Source: Gnetum montanum
Taxonomy: Eukaryota > Streptophyta > Gnetopsida > Gnetales > Gnetaceae
Assembly (NCBI GenBank): GCA_015680685.1
Contig: MNCI01016384.1
Span: 218,017-282,016 of the forward strand
Length of the DNA: 64,000 bases
Reading direction: 5' to 3'
In this document: in pieces, positions 47,400 to 58,530 of the stretch
Layout of the letters: each line of letters opens with the position of its first letter
How positions within the stretch are numbered: position 1 is the stretch's first letter
Position numbers and translations under genes: made by a program
The notes under the pieces: model-generated
The model's database searches: none
What the model saw: the letters and a program-made list of their open reading frames with translations, nothing else
What the model was told of the DNA's origin: nothing

Positions 47400-48600
47400 T
47401 TATGAATGATGAATCTTCATAAGGCCTAAGTACTACTTAGAAAGATGCTATATGCAAGCGATTGAAGCAATATGTCATTGTAGATGATATTGCATTATGT
47501 CAATGATCCTATGATGGTATACTCCTAGAGTGCTTAGGTAAAATCAAAGCTAGAACAATCCTAGAGGATGTTCATGAAGATATTTGTGGAGGACATATAG
47601 GACCAAGAGATAAAGATTAGACATTTAGGCTACTATTGGTCCCATATGAAAAATGACTATCTATAGAAGGTTAAGTGGTGTGATACATGCCAATGATATA
47701 GCAAACTTATATATATACCACCAACTCACTTACATACCACTCAAATAACATGGTCATTTCAATGATGGGGGTTTGATATCATTGGACCCAAAACACCTAA
47801 GTCTTTCACAGGGCATATCTTCATCATCATCGCAACCGAATACTTTACAAAGTGGGTTGAGGCTATTCCCCTAAGAAGACTACATCTGATAAAGTCTCCA
47901 AATTAATCCTAGATAACATTATAGCTCATTTTTGCATACCCATGATCATAGTTATAGATAATGAATCACAATTTAGTAGCTGGGAAACAAAATATTTCTA
48001 TCATGACCTAGGCATTAAGCATTCTTTCTCATCACCTTATTACCTTCAAGCCAATGGACAAGAAAAAGCAAACAACAATGCCATCATCAACTTACTCAAA
48101 AAGATGCTCAACAATAGCAAGCACAAATGGTGTGAGCAGCTTGTCCATGCACTATGGGCATATAGAAGAACCTATCACATAGCAACTGGTATGATCTCTT
48201 ATAGCTTCTTTTATGGTGATAAAACTATTTTACTACTTGAATTACATGTACAATAACTCTAAGTAGCCTTGACTGACTTCATCAATGACGAGTAGAATAA
48301 GGAGTTGTGGATAGTAGCTCTAGACTCGATGGAGGAGCAATGTATGCAAGCGCTTGGCTCCCATCGAGCACTATCAAGACAGATAGAAGAAACAACATCA
48401 CCATAACTTGAACATGCATAAGATCAAGGAAGATGACTTGATCCTCAAAGCCATATGCAAGCATGTGGAAAAATTCTTAGCCAACTGGGAAGGATCCTTC
48501 CTTATTACCAAAAAATACAAGAATGGTGCATTCGAAATAGTCGACATGGATGGAAATTAGTTAGTCAATCCGATCAATCATTCCTATATAAAGCCATAAT
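47400..48600 (+). pseudogene. C: integrase remnant
   Basis: A shifted frame carries a zinc-binding remnant (DVHEDICGGHIGPR, about 47570), then WGFDIIGPKTPKSFTGHIFI, IATEYFTKWVEA (47765-47860) with the first catalytic Asp. An uninterrupted 104-codon stretch (47942-48256) follows with IDNESQF (second Asp) and YYLQANGQEKANNNAI (catalytic Glu). The C-terminal part to about 48600 includes NWEGSFLITKKYKNGAFEIV. Stops and shifts before 47942 inactivate it. Confidence 0.8.
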
Positions 48601-48787
48601 ACATGAAGTCAACAATCATTAACAAGTGAACCTACTTTTAATGGCCTATCAAGGTCTTAAACTAGTACCATGGCCCACCACAACCTTAAACTAGTGACTT
48701 TAGTGACCTGGATAACTTGTTTTTATCATCTCATGTGGCTTGTATGCATTGTAGCATTATAATATGTAGTGGTGTTTTGTATTCTTT

Positions 48788-48823
48788 GTTGGTGTCTCTT
48801 AGGTCAATTCTCTAGACACCAAC
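48788..48823. other. Perfect 10-bp hairpin before the polypurine tract of C
   Basis: GTTGGTGTCT (48788-48797) pairs perfectly with AGACACCAAC (48814-48823) across a 16-nt loop. It sits directly before the purine tract AAAGAGGAG (48824-48832) that precedes the 3' LTR at 48837. Confidence 0.85.
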
Positions 48824-48836
48824 AAAGAGGAGCTAT

Positions 48837-50322
48837 TGAAACACCACAAAAATTTTCATGTTATAGCCAATTTTCATCATGTAGCTTTCACCCCATGAAA
48901 CCTAAGGCAAAACTTCATTGTAAATGTGAAGATTGTAATCCACAGAGAGCAATCTCACATATCCCATACTTTTGGGGCTAACAAATACCTGATAAGCTAT
49001 CAAAACCTCATTTCCCAAATGAAAACGTCACCTAGTATCTATACTTGGGCTTCAAGGGTCAAATTGCCTTTTGGAATGCCAAAAATGGTAAATTGATGGG
49101 TTTTATGAGATATATACATTTTTCTACACTGGAAACACTCCAAGGGAAGTAAATCTCATCTACCCCTAGTGTGGAGGAGTGGGGGGTTTTCCCTTAGCTT
49201 GGAAAATTTTCCTCCTCATGTGGAAACTACATGCCTCCAACGTGAAAGCCACAAAAGCCAAATTTTAAGGCTCCATGTACTTCAACGTTGATCAACCACT
49301 CTAGTAAGAATGGTAGATGGCTTAGCATGGAATATATATCTTTAGTGAAGAAGGTGGGCCCCTCATTACTATTTATAGTAAATAGAATGGCCATGGGGGA
49401 AAGGCACTTACTGTATATGATAACCCCCCAAATTTGGGCATCCATCTCACCTATAAAAGGTAGATATTTGTAATAATTTGGTAGCCAATTTGCAACCATT
49501 TTGTAGCCAAATTATAGCCAAATCATAGCCATTTTTCAATCCCATTCATGGCCTAAGACCTATAAAAACTAGCTCAAACATCATTTATAGGATAGACACT
49601 TTTGCAATCCTATACTATTCACATTGGTTAGACAATTTTTACAAAATTCAATAATTTTTTCATAGTTCTACACTTGGGCATTCTCAAGCACTCAAGAGTT
49701 CTTACAAGTTTCTGCACTTGTATTTTCTTAAACCTAGCATGGAAGCTGTGTGACCTTGAGACCTTGTAATCCCCTTTGGGATTTGTAAATTTTCAATCTC
49801 CACATTGCACTCCTATGATTTCCAACTTCTAGCATAGATAATTTGAATAGCCTATATTCTTCACACTTCTTAACCCCCATCATAGGCAGCATTACAAATC
49901 TAGAGTAGCAGCACTAGAGGTTTGATAGCATCAAGAGTGGTAGGACATCTAGCTCATCAAGTTAACCACATTGACTTCAATGGACGCTAAACCCCTGTTC
50001 AATTGAACCCTCCTACTACCCACTTAGGCACCATTTGTACACATTTCTCTAAATTATTCTTTATTCTTTCCCAATAAAGTTTTGAGTTATAGGTTTTGTG
50101 TGAAAAATATATTCATTTATTTTCTATGCATTATTTAGATCTATTATCAGTTTTAGAATTCTATTTGTATTACCCCATTTTGCATTTTGTAAATTCCTGG
50201 TTGATCTACTAGACTAGCCAGGATGCCCTGAATCCTATTTTTTCTAGAGGTCCTATAGATTTGTGGGTTGATGACTACTGCACTAGATCCATCGATCTTT
50301 CCAGTGATCAATTTTTATAGTT
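48837..50322 (+). repeat. C: 3' LTR
   Basis: Collinear with 31403-32890. TATAAAAA at 49561 and AATAAA at 50073-50078 mark the promoter and polyadenylation region. The end at 50322 is placed from the GCAAC target-duplication copy that follows; it does not finish in CA, so the last bases are mutated or the edge is off by a few bases. Confidence 0.85.
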
Positions 50323-50905
50323 GCAACAATAAGCATTATCAACATCAAAGCAATCATTGTGTATTTTATTCTATTATACTTTTGTACTTCATTTATCATA
50401 TCACTTGCTTGATTGTTTGTAGAACTGTGCTTCAAAGTAAAAGGACTTGTAAATTTAAGTTATATTCTTTCCTTTTGATTTTTTCTCTCTTTTAGTGCTA
50501 AGGGGTTGAAGTACTTATTATGAGAAGGCATCATAATTGAGCTTATCAGGATCTTATGGGATTGAGTGTTTGTGTAGTATCAAAACACTCTAAAGAGGAG
50601 CTCAATTTAATAAAGGTTGTGGGATTCATGAAACCACATTCTAAGCTTGTTAGACCTTGTGAGATTGAGTGGTTTCATAGTGATAAAACACTCTAGAGTA
50701 AAGCTTAGAGCTTGTGCAAGATGCGATACCCTTCAAAACACATTTTAGAGAAACAAAGTCTAGAGGTGTGTAAGAAATCTACCCTCCAAGTGTAGACTAC
50801 CCAAGTTGGGGAACCACATAAAATTTTGGTATGGTTTTTATGGCTTATTAATTTTTATTGGGAAACTTATTCAGTGACCCCCTCTCCTTTCTAAGTTCTC
50901 AATCA
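50323..50905 (+). repeat. D: 5' LTR, second part
   Basis: Resumes after C and aligns with 55392-55879: AATTGTGTATTCTATTTTAT-like text, GATTGTTTGTAGAACT, GGACTTGTAAATTTAAGTTA and GTAGACTACCCAAGTTG. Ends CAATCA just before the primer-binding site. Confidence 0.85.
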
Positions 50906-50910
50906 TTAAG

Positions 50911-50926
50911 TAGTATTAGAGCCTAG
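50911..50926 (+). other. D: primer-binding site (tRNA-iMet type)
   Basis: TAGTATTAGAGCCTAG differs from the usual TGGTATCAGAGC start by two transitions (G to A, C to T), consistent with deamination decay. Confidence 0.7.
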
Positions 50927-50963
50927 TACTCTTTCATTTGATGTAAACTTTCAAGATTTAACT

Positions 50964-51900
50964 ATGGAGGGCACATCTTACACAAAGCCATCAATGTTTG
51001 ATGGATTCGACCTTGCCTATTAAAAGGTGAGGACATAAGGCTTCTTTGAGTCCATGGATTTTGAAGTATGGGAGCCCATCCTTGAAAGCTACATACTACT
51101 CATTGATAGCACAACAAAGGCCATCAAGCCTTAAAGCAAGTGGACACATGAAGAAAGAGAGATGTTTATGCATGATTCTAAAGTAAAAAATTGTTTATAT
51201 TGTGCATTGAATAAATCTAAATTTAATAGAATAGTTGGATGTAATAATACCAAAGAAATTTAGGAAAATTTTAAAGCTACCTATGAGGAAACATCGATAA
51301 TTAAGTAATCTAAACTTTTAGTTTTGCAAAGTGGGTATGATAAGCTTAGGATGAGATAAGGTGAGGAAATAAAAGATTATTTGTCTAGGGAAAATGATCT
51401 AGTTGTGGCTATTAGGGGCACAAGAAAGAACTTGTCTGAAAGTGATGTAATAATAAAAGTGATTAGCACTCTAGAATTGAAATTTAGACATAAGGTTATA
51501 GCCATGGAGGAGATTAGATATTTTTCCATTCTGAAATTTGAAGAGCTTCAAAGTGCTCTTATAGCTTATGAAATGAACCTCGTAAGTGAGGGGGAAATAA
51601 AAGAAAGCCCATTATCTTAATATCAGCCTCTAAGAAAAGGGAACCTGGTAAGCAATATGTGAGCAATGAAGATGAGATAGCTTTTCTTTCAAGAAGAGTC
51701 CAATGGCTACTTTGAAGAAAAGGAAAGAGCTTTAATTAATGAGGATCAAATCAATCTAACTCTAAAGGTAAGGACAGAAATAAAAATTTCACAAATTCTA
51801 ATTTTGATGCTTTTTCTATAGAATGTTGGGTTTGTGGAGGAAGAGACCATGTGGCCTTTGAATGTCCTAGCAATGGCAAGTTGCAATGAAAAAAGAGGAC
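50964..51900 (+). pseudogene. D: copia-type gag with zinc knuckle
   Basis: The start is the ATG at 50964 (MEGTSYTKPSMFDGFDLAY), 60 bases after the LTR. The copia (UBN2-type) capsid follows: WTHEEREMFMHDSKVKN (about 51140), EIKDYLSRENDLVVAIRGTR (51367-51425) and VIIKVISTLELKFRHKV. The CCHC zinc knuckle is intact at 51824-51865, with Cys-x2-Cys-x4-His-x4-Cys reading CWVCGGRDHVAFEC. Stops occur in the first third and at 51620. The 79-codon stretch 51381-51620 is intact. Confidence 0.8.
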
Positions 51901-51969
51901 TAATATGGAAATAAAAAAGACCAACTTCTACACTAGTTTGGATGATGATGAGCAAATTTAAGAAGAAGT

Positions 51970-52680
51970 AGATGAATCCACAAAAGATTCTCAGCTCATG
52001 TGCATGGTGCTTAAAAATGAAGATTCACTACAAGTTACTAATGAATCAAGAGGTAAGTATGAAAAAAGTTATAGTGAATTACGAGAAGAGATTCTCATTC
52101 TAAATTATCTACTTAAGAAATCAAAGAAACATATGAATAAAAATTTCTATGCAATTCACACCAAATTAAAAGGAGAAATCTTAGAGATAAAGGCTAAGAT
52201 TCAACAACTAACCCCTTTAAATAAAGAATGCAGAAGTTTTCAACAAGGAGATATTCATGAAAAACATCCTAGGAATGAAGATATTGAAAAAGTCTCACAA
52301 GAGGATACAAGCTCTAGCTCAAGCATAATCAGGTTTGATAACCCCATTCATGATAAGAACACTTTATTCATCATTAAAAATTGTGGGAGGAAATAAGACT
52401 TTGATTATCCTCATGTTGAAAAAAAATAAATTGATGCTTGTCTTGCCAAAAAGTTCCTAGTAAGGATATTTTATAGGAAGCAGCTATGAGAGATGAAGAA
52501 ATTCAAAAACTCCTCAAAATGATGGATGATATAGAAAGTGATTTCATCATAGAGGACATGAACATTTTTTGTTGTCATCCAAAGGAACTGATGAAAGGAA
52601 TTTAAAAAATAAGGAAGTACTCTATGTTGAAGGACCTCATTTCAAACTTCATTAGTCTTTTGCATCTCAATTGCAAGTAA
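51970..52680 (+). pseudogene. D: coiled-coil-like frame after gag
   Basis: A 132-codon open frame (51998-52396) reads YSELREEILILNYLLKKSKK, later KLKGEILEIKAKIQQLTPL, a strongly heptad-like helix, then a Ser-rich end. A second stretch (about 52489-52600) reads EEIQKLLKMMDDIESDFIIE. Such coiled coils occur after the zinc knuckle in some large copia elements. No protease or integrase motif follows. Confidence 0.5.
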
Positions 52681-54844
52681 GATAAGTTATGGTAAGTTTC
52701 TATTTCCTTGCTTCCTAGAATTGGTATCAATTTCTAAATTTTTTTAAGGACACTTGAATGATCAAGAAAGACTAATTTTTTTTATATGGAAAATTAGCTT
52801 CAAGTTCTACAAATGTTAAGATACACACATATGTAGGAAGAGATATTTGGTATTAGTACAACATTGTTGGAATATTTGATAAAATTCTTTCATGCTATCC
52901 TTTGTGTGAATATATGATCATTATGTGATATAAAATAACTAGATTAGTTTATTTTAATGATTGAATGGAAGCTTGTGCTACTTTTAAACCTCCTATTGAA
53001 AAATCACCTATTGGATTCTTAACTAGAATGTAGTGGTTTCAAGTGATTTAAAATCCTTGCATGAAATTAATGGACCAAAAGCTCTTTATTAAACTTTAAT
53101 TATATGTCTTGAAAGTTGGAATTATTGCTAAAATCATAAAGTCCAATTTATTTTGAAATATTTTTGATGTATGATAACTAAAGCATTTGAATTTGTACCT
53201 TTAATGTAATCTATGCATCTTTTAAGGAAAAAAACTTTTCAAAAGAAATTCCTTGAGCAAATGAATTATTTGCTATATTTATCATAAGATGCTACTAATA
53301 AAAGGTCTTTCTTTCAAAATTCTACATCCATTATCTTAGCATTTCTATGTAATATGGAGATCCTAAAAGGCTCAAGAGGAGAATAACAATAGATGCATAA
53401 TCACTAAAAAACTACAAATAAATAAAATGCAGGGGGAGCCTGTACCTCATCAACAATTATCATCTATAGGTCACCCATGTAGGGGGTTTCTTGTGAAACT
53501 CTTACCAAAAGATATTCAAGCGATAAGACTTTCCACTTCAACACCCTGAGCTAAGAGTTAACAAGTAGAGTACTATTCATTTTAATGGAAAAGTATTCAA
53601 GGTAAAAGTATAAGTTATTTTTGGTCAAGATATCTTTTGGATATTTCATCATAAGATGTAATTCTTAGTGATGGTATTTAAAATTTACATAGCTATATAT
53701 GAATTGCTTTATCGACATCTTGTTCTTGCAAGATTTAACATGAGAAGTTGTATTACTTTACTCTTTCTTGATGGATGTGCATGTATATACTCTCCTTGTC
53801 ATAGAATTGCTTTACCTTTTTCTTTCTTTTTTGTTTCAAAAGAAGGTGAATATTGGATGATTATTGAATCATGAGATATTAGTCATTTTCTACAATTAGC
53901 ATATTGGTTTAGAGATAGTTTAATTTCTCTTCAAGTGTCAAAATTTAGACATCAGCTTTGGCTTTAAATTCTCTTGAACATAATCTAAAAGGCTTAGATT
54001 AATTATGAGTATTTAACTAAGAGAGTAGCTCTTAAATGAAATTTGATTCGGTAATGCACTCATAAATGTTAATATCTCTATGGTTGTATTGTACGCTATG
54101 AATATATCTCCTTAGAGTACTTAAGCCCTCTACTTCTAATATGAACTACATCAAAGACTACTCACCTTTTAATCATGAAAGTTTCTTGTGACATTCTCTA
54201 AATGATTATATGGTATCTTATATATTCTCAAAATGTGATGATCCTAGAATTTTCTTTCTCTTGAGCTAAAATACTACCCTATAAATTCCTTATATTTGAA
54301 TGTTCATATTCTTATCTAATGTCGTTCTCCATTCCTTTGGTCTAACTTGTTGCTCTACCCCACTTCTTTTTTATGATGTCCAAAAAGGAAAATAGAGTTT
54401 TTGATGGTATATGAATAGTTATGATGATGTACTATGTTTTGTTTAATGATGTGTACATGTGTGGTTGTTGTTGTGGACTTGTACATGTGTGGTGTTTGTA
54501 CATGATGAGGACATTTTAGTAGCCATATGTATTATGGATAGTTATGTGGATAGACTATGCTATGGACAAATCATGCTAATGTTTTGTGGACAAATTATGC
54601 TATGAATAGGTCTTGCTTCTATATCATGTGTTTTGTTGCATTATTTTGCAAATAGGTTTTTCATTTTCATGGTATAATTTCATTTTAGATTTCATGCAAT
54701 CTCTACCTTGTACCTTGAGCTTAAGAGCCCTTATCCTAGTTATAACCTTGGCTACCATTGGAATTTATATATCTTAATAATTTTATTGCTTATTATTATT
54801 TAAATTTTTTATTGACTCATCCACTTTCCTAAGTTTTGTACATC
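52681..54844. other. D: internal region without pol
   Basis: Scanned on both strands for retropepsin, integrase and RT motifs; none seen. AT-rich. An open frame at 53668-53874 is cysteine- and phenylalanine-rich with no motif. Repeated TTGTACATGTGTGGT words occur at about 54449-54500, and related TGGACAAATTATGCTATG words at 54540-54610. The end (54845-54857) is the purine tract CCAAAAAGGAGA before the 3' LTR. Confidence 0.5.
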
Positions 54845-54864
54845 ACCAAAAAGGAGATTTTTTT

Positions 54865-55879
54865 TTAGCTTTTGGTATGTCAAAACCTTAAGGAAAATAG
54901 AGAACATAAAATTTTGTGAAATGCAATCATTCTGGAAGGCATGAATGAGAACTAAAGAAGTGAGATATACAAAGAGATGTCAAAGTAGAGACTACATGGG
55001 TAAGATAAGAGCATGAATAAGCATGGATAAAGATGAAGGCTATGAGTTAAATGAAGGTGCTCTAAGGATTGGGAAGAAGCCAAATCAATGAGTGAAAGCC
55101 TCAAGAACCAAAGCTTAAATGTTGAGAAGATGTCTCTAAGGAATAGAAGATGTCTTGGCCGAAATGAAGTCTTTTATAGGAATATGTCTTCCAAAAATAG
55201 AAGACGTATCCTTTAAAAAGAAGACATCTCCTCAAAGACATCTCACTTCAGAAAAAGATGTTGCTCTAGATTTGAGGCTAATCTCAGATAGATGTCCCAA
55301 CTTCAAAGAAGACGTCTACACTAGTCATTAGTTAGCTATTGAGGTATTTTTAGAAACTCCAAGGTTATAAAAAGATATCAAATTCTTGTAAAATATGCAA
55401 GAATTGTTAACATCAAAGTAATAATTGTGTATTCTATTTTATTATACTTGTGTACTTCATTTGTTATGTCATTTTCTTGATTGTTTGTAGAACTATGCTT
55501 CAAAGTACAAGGACTTGTAAATTTAAGTTACATTTTTTCCTTATGATTTTTTTTCTCTCTTTTAGACCTACAAGGATAATGTGCTTCTTGTGAGAAGGCA
55601 TCATAATTGAGCTTATCAAGATCCTATGGGATTTAGTATTTGTGCAGCATGAAAACACTATAGATCAAAGCTCAATTTTGTAAAGGTTGTTGGGTCCTTG
55701 AAACCACATTCTAAGCTTGTTGAGACCTTATGGCATTGAGTGGTTTTACTACAATGAAACACTCTAGAGTATAGCTTAGAGATTGTACAAGGTGTTGTAC
55801 CCTTCAAACCACATTTTAGAGAAATAAAGTCTAGAGGTATGCAAGAAATATACCCTCCTCGTAGACTACCCAAGTTGGA
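54865..55879 (+). repeat. D: 3' LTR, up to insertion of B
   Basis: Aligns with 30842-31402 and then 50328-50810. It breaks at CCCAAGTTGGA where the other LTR continues CCCAAGTTGGGGAACC, because B starts at 55880. The left B target copy is TTGGA (55875-55879). Confidence 0.85.
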
Positions 55880-56795
55880 TGATGAGTCGTAATTGGCTAC
55901 ATCGACTAGAACTTGTCAACTTGGCCCCATCAACTAGGCCTAGTCGACAAGACCTTGTCGATGCATCATTTCATGTGTCAACTAGGCCCCATCGATGAAA
56001 GGTCTACTTTTGCCTATAAATACGAGCTCATTAGCTACATTTACAGCATGTCTTATCATAGTAGTAGTAGAGCTCTTATAGTTTTTCCATTTGAGACTTA
56101 AAATATTTTCTTGAGTACCCACAGTAGGAGTCATTGAGTGTATGGATCTTTATTTGAGCATTGTTGTACTTGAGCATGATAGTATGTGTGGCAATAAAGA
56201 CAAGCTTTTTGATAAACCTTGAAACATTTTGGATAGATTAAACATTTCATTTATGCATTTGATGTCTTCAATTAGTTATTTAATATTTTTCAATAATTAA
56301 GCTAATTAAGATAATTAAGTGAGATAAGCTAGATAAATTAAATACATAAGTATGACTACTTCAAGCGTAACATGTATTCACTTGGTAATCCCAACAGCAT
56401 TAGTGCTTGGTGCACCCAGTAGTGTAGTGCTTAGTAACCTAGCAGTGGATACATGGGTTCAAGATGTGTACGAAAAGTGGGAATGGATTATGTTAGGATT
56501 AGTTAGAGACCAGTTAGTTAGTTAATTTAGATTAGTCATTAAATTACTCTATCTCTCTCTCTTCAAGAACCCAAAAACATAAAACATAAAATGATAAAAA
56601 TGATATGCCTCGATTACTCTTAACCATACCACTATGCTTCACAAGTGTAATCGGGAAGACAACAAGTGACCTTAGGGCAAGGTTCACTTCCTACTAGTGT
56701 ATCAGAAACTGTAAAGTCCATAGAATTCGACTAGATTGTGTGTGAACACTTTGTGATTTGTATGGTTGGCTGTAGGGGTACCTCATCGCTCATCA
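55880..56795 (+). repeat. B: 5' LTR
   Basis: A 916-bp LTR from TGATGAGTCG to CGCTCATCA. TATAAATA lies at 56016-56023 and AATAAA at 56193-56198. The U3 edge has interspersed CATCGACTAG, CATCAACTAGGCC and TAGTCGACAAG words instead of the CGATATCG palindromes of A and S1. The R/U5 part aligns with T1. Confidence 0.9.
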
Positions 56796-56796
56796 T

Positions 56797-56814
56797 TGGC
56801 ACCATTGCTAGGGA
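56797..56814 (+). other. B: primer-binding site (tRNA-Asp type)
   Basis: TGGCACCATTGCTAGGGA begins one base after the LTR. It matches the tRNA-Asp complement TGGCGCCGTTGCCGGGGA known from Athila/Tat elements except for transitions, mainly at CpG sites. Confidence 0.75.
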
Positions 56815-56944
56815 CTTTGTTTGTTGAAACATGTGCTATATAAAATTAGTGAATATTATTTATATTATTGGATGAACTCAAGGTCAACATCACTTTTTCA
56901 TGACATATACCTATTAAGCACACTGATAATTTTTTTTTTGCAAA

Positions 56945-58387
56945 ATGTCTTCTTCTTCTCACAAACATGAAGATGTCAAACCATCGATCCCACAGGAGTG
57001 CAAAGTAGTATATACTCATCCAAATGAGTATGTACTAGACTTCACCTTCATCCTACATTAGGATGAATAGTTGTAATGGCATGATATGAAGGGCAACATC
57101 ATCTTGCCCCCTAATCGATCCATTCATAGGATGTTGTTTCAAAATCTTAAGATGTTGGGCATTCTAGATCTTTATGAGAAATACATTATGAATGGTTATG
57201 ACACTCAAGACTACTATCCCATTGAAACATAACACAAGCGAGATCAACATCAAGAGAAGTACCATGAGGCTACGAAGGGAAAACATTTCACTAATCCCTT
57301 ATTCCTACTAAATCAAGATGATAATAAGGATCATCCATTTGAAGGTTCTCAATATGAAGATTCTCCACCCCTTGTTATTGGCAATGTGGATGTGGCCTTA
57401 AACCTACGATCCACTATTCATAAACCAAGTTCAAGAAAAAGTGACAATCAGGGTAGGAACTTGGGTAAACATCACAATGGCAAGGGATTTAAGGATGGAG
57501 GTTGTAATGAGCAAAAAAGTGATGGTGGACATTACGGTGGTGGCAGCGGTCCATCTTCCTCTCAATCCTCTTCATCTGATTCCAAACATTCCTCTTCATC
57601 TATCAATTCTCATAGAAGCCACCATTGAAATAATCATGATGAAGATGATCAATGAGATAGCAATGATCATCAAGGCCATCAAGAATGCAGAGGTGGTAGG
57701 AACCATGATTGGCATCATCAACATAATGATGATGATGAACCTCTATTTGTGACTCAAAGCATGCTCAAAATTACAAAGGCAATAAAGATCCCAACTAGGC
57801 ATGTTAAAGATAGTAGGATCAAGTGCTTAGACATGAATAATATGCCAAGATTTGAGGGGGATACAACTATAATCCATAGACACATCTACAAGCTTTCCAT
57901 GATGCCTGTGCCTTACAAAACATCAAAAATGATTGACAGAAACTCAAGCTCTTCCCTAGGATGCTCATTAAGAAAGCTGAAAGCTAGTACTAGTCTTTGG
58001 AATCAGAATCCATTCACTGATGGAGTATGATGTCAAAACTATTTAATGATAAATATCAAACATACTCTAGAGTGTCCAACTGAAGAAGGCAAATCCAAGG
58101 TTGGAAACAAAGAACACATGAACGCTTGGATGCCACTGTGGGTATATATTATTATCTCTTACATTAATGCCCTGGCCATGGATATTCTCAGAGGGAGCAA
58201 CTCCACCACATCATAGATGGACTCAGAGCTAAAACCATAATAACTCTTGGGGTTTATGCCTAAGGGAGACTATCTAAATTAAGAGCTCATCAAATCCAAA
58301 GGCTTATTAAGTAGGTAGTTAAAAAGGTGAGTTGCAAAAAAGGAAAAGTGTAGAAGAGTATAATAGGGGCCGTTCCATCTAAAAAAG
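56945..58387 (+). pseudogene. B: gag, part before F2
   Basis: The ATG at 56945 (MSSSSHKHEDVKPS) matches the gag start of A. Then VVYTHPNEYVLDFTF, GNIILPPNRSIHRMLF and DYYPIET are aligned with A. A Gly/Ser/His hinge follows, with GGHYGGGSGPSSSQSSSSDS (57530-57590). The capsid reads MLKITKAIKIPTRHVKDSR (57761), NNMPRFEG and, frame-shifted, LKLFPRMLIKKAES. The part to 58380 matches A up to GRLSKLRAH. Several stops and shifts occur. F2 enters near the end of this block. Confidence 0.85.
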
Positions 58388-58530
58388 TGTTGGCAACCGT
58401 TTGGGACGTGATCGCCAACGAGTGTCCTCGAACAGGATTTAGGTGCCTGCTGGTCTCTGGCAACACCAAGGCCCAAATACCTCCAAATAAACTTAGTAGT
58501 TAATGTGAGTATGTGTGTGTGCTGTTGCGG

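Larger units (their letters stand above)
31403..50322 (+). mobile_element. C: giant (~18.9 kb) Tat-like Ty3 element inserted in the 5' LTR of D
   Basis: LTRs of about 1.49 kb (31403-32890 and 48837-50322) start TGAAACACCAC. Flanks GCAAG (31398-31402) and GCAAC (50323-50327) are a 5-bp target duplication with one change, and joining the flanks restores the D LTR. Order inside: leader, gag (34130-36870), protease (37085-37480), about 7.6 kb without sense coding, RT, RNase H and integrase (45135-48600). RT, RNase H and the CxYHx(4-5)HDx(3)C gag motif resemble the Tat clade (RIRE2/Grande/Ogre type). Stops occur in every domain. The unusual part is the long insert between protease and RT, which carries an antisense coding trace. 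Confidence 0.85.
30842..55879 (+). mobile_element. D: copia-type element without visible pol, split by C and B
   Basis: LTRs at 30842-31402 + 50323-50905 and from 54865 to 55879 flank a tRNA-iMet-type primer site (50911), a copia-like gag with zinc knuckle (50964-51900) and a coiled-coil-rich frame. No protease, integrase, RT or RNase H motif was found in the remaining 2.5 kb. C sits in the 5' LTR and B in the 3' LTR, so D is older than both. Its last ~90 bp of LTR lie beyond B, outside the window. Without C its internal region is about 4 kb, typical of a non-autonomous, gag-only derivative. Confidence 0.8.
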
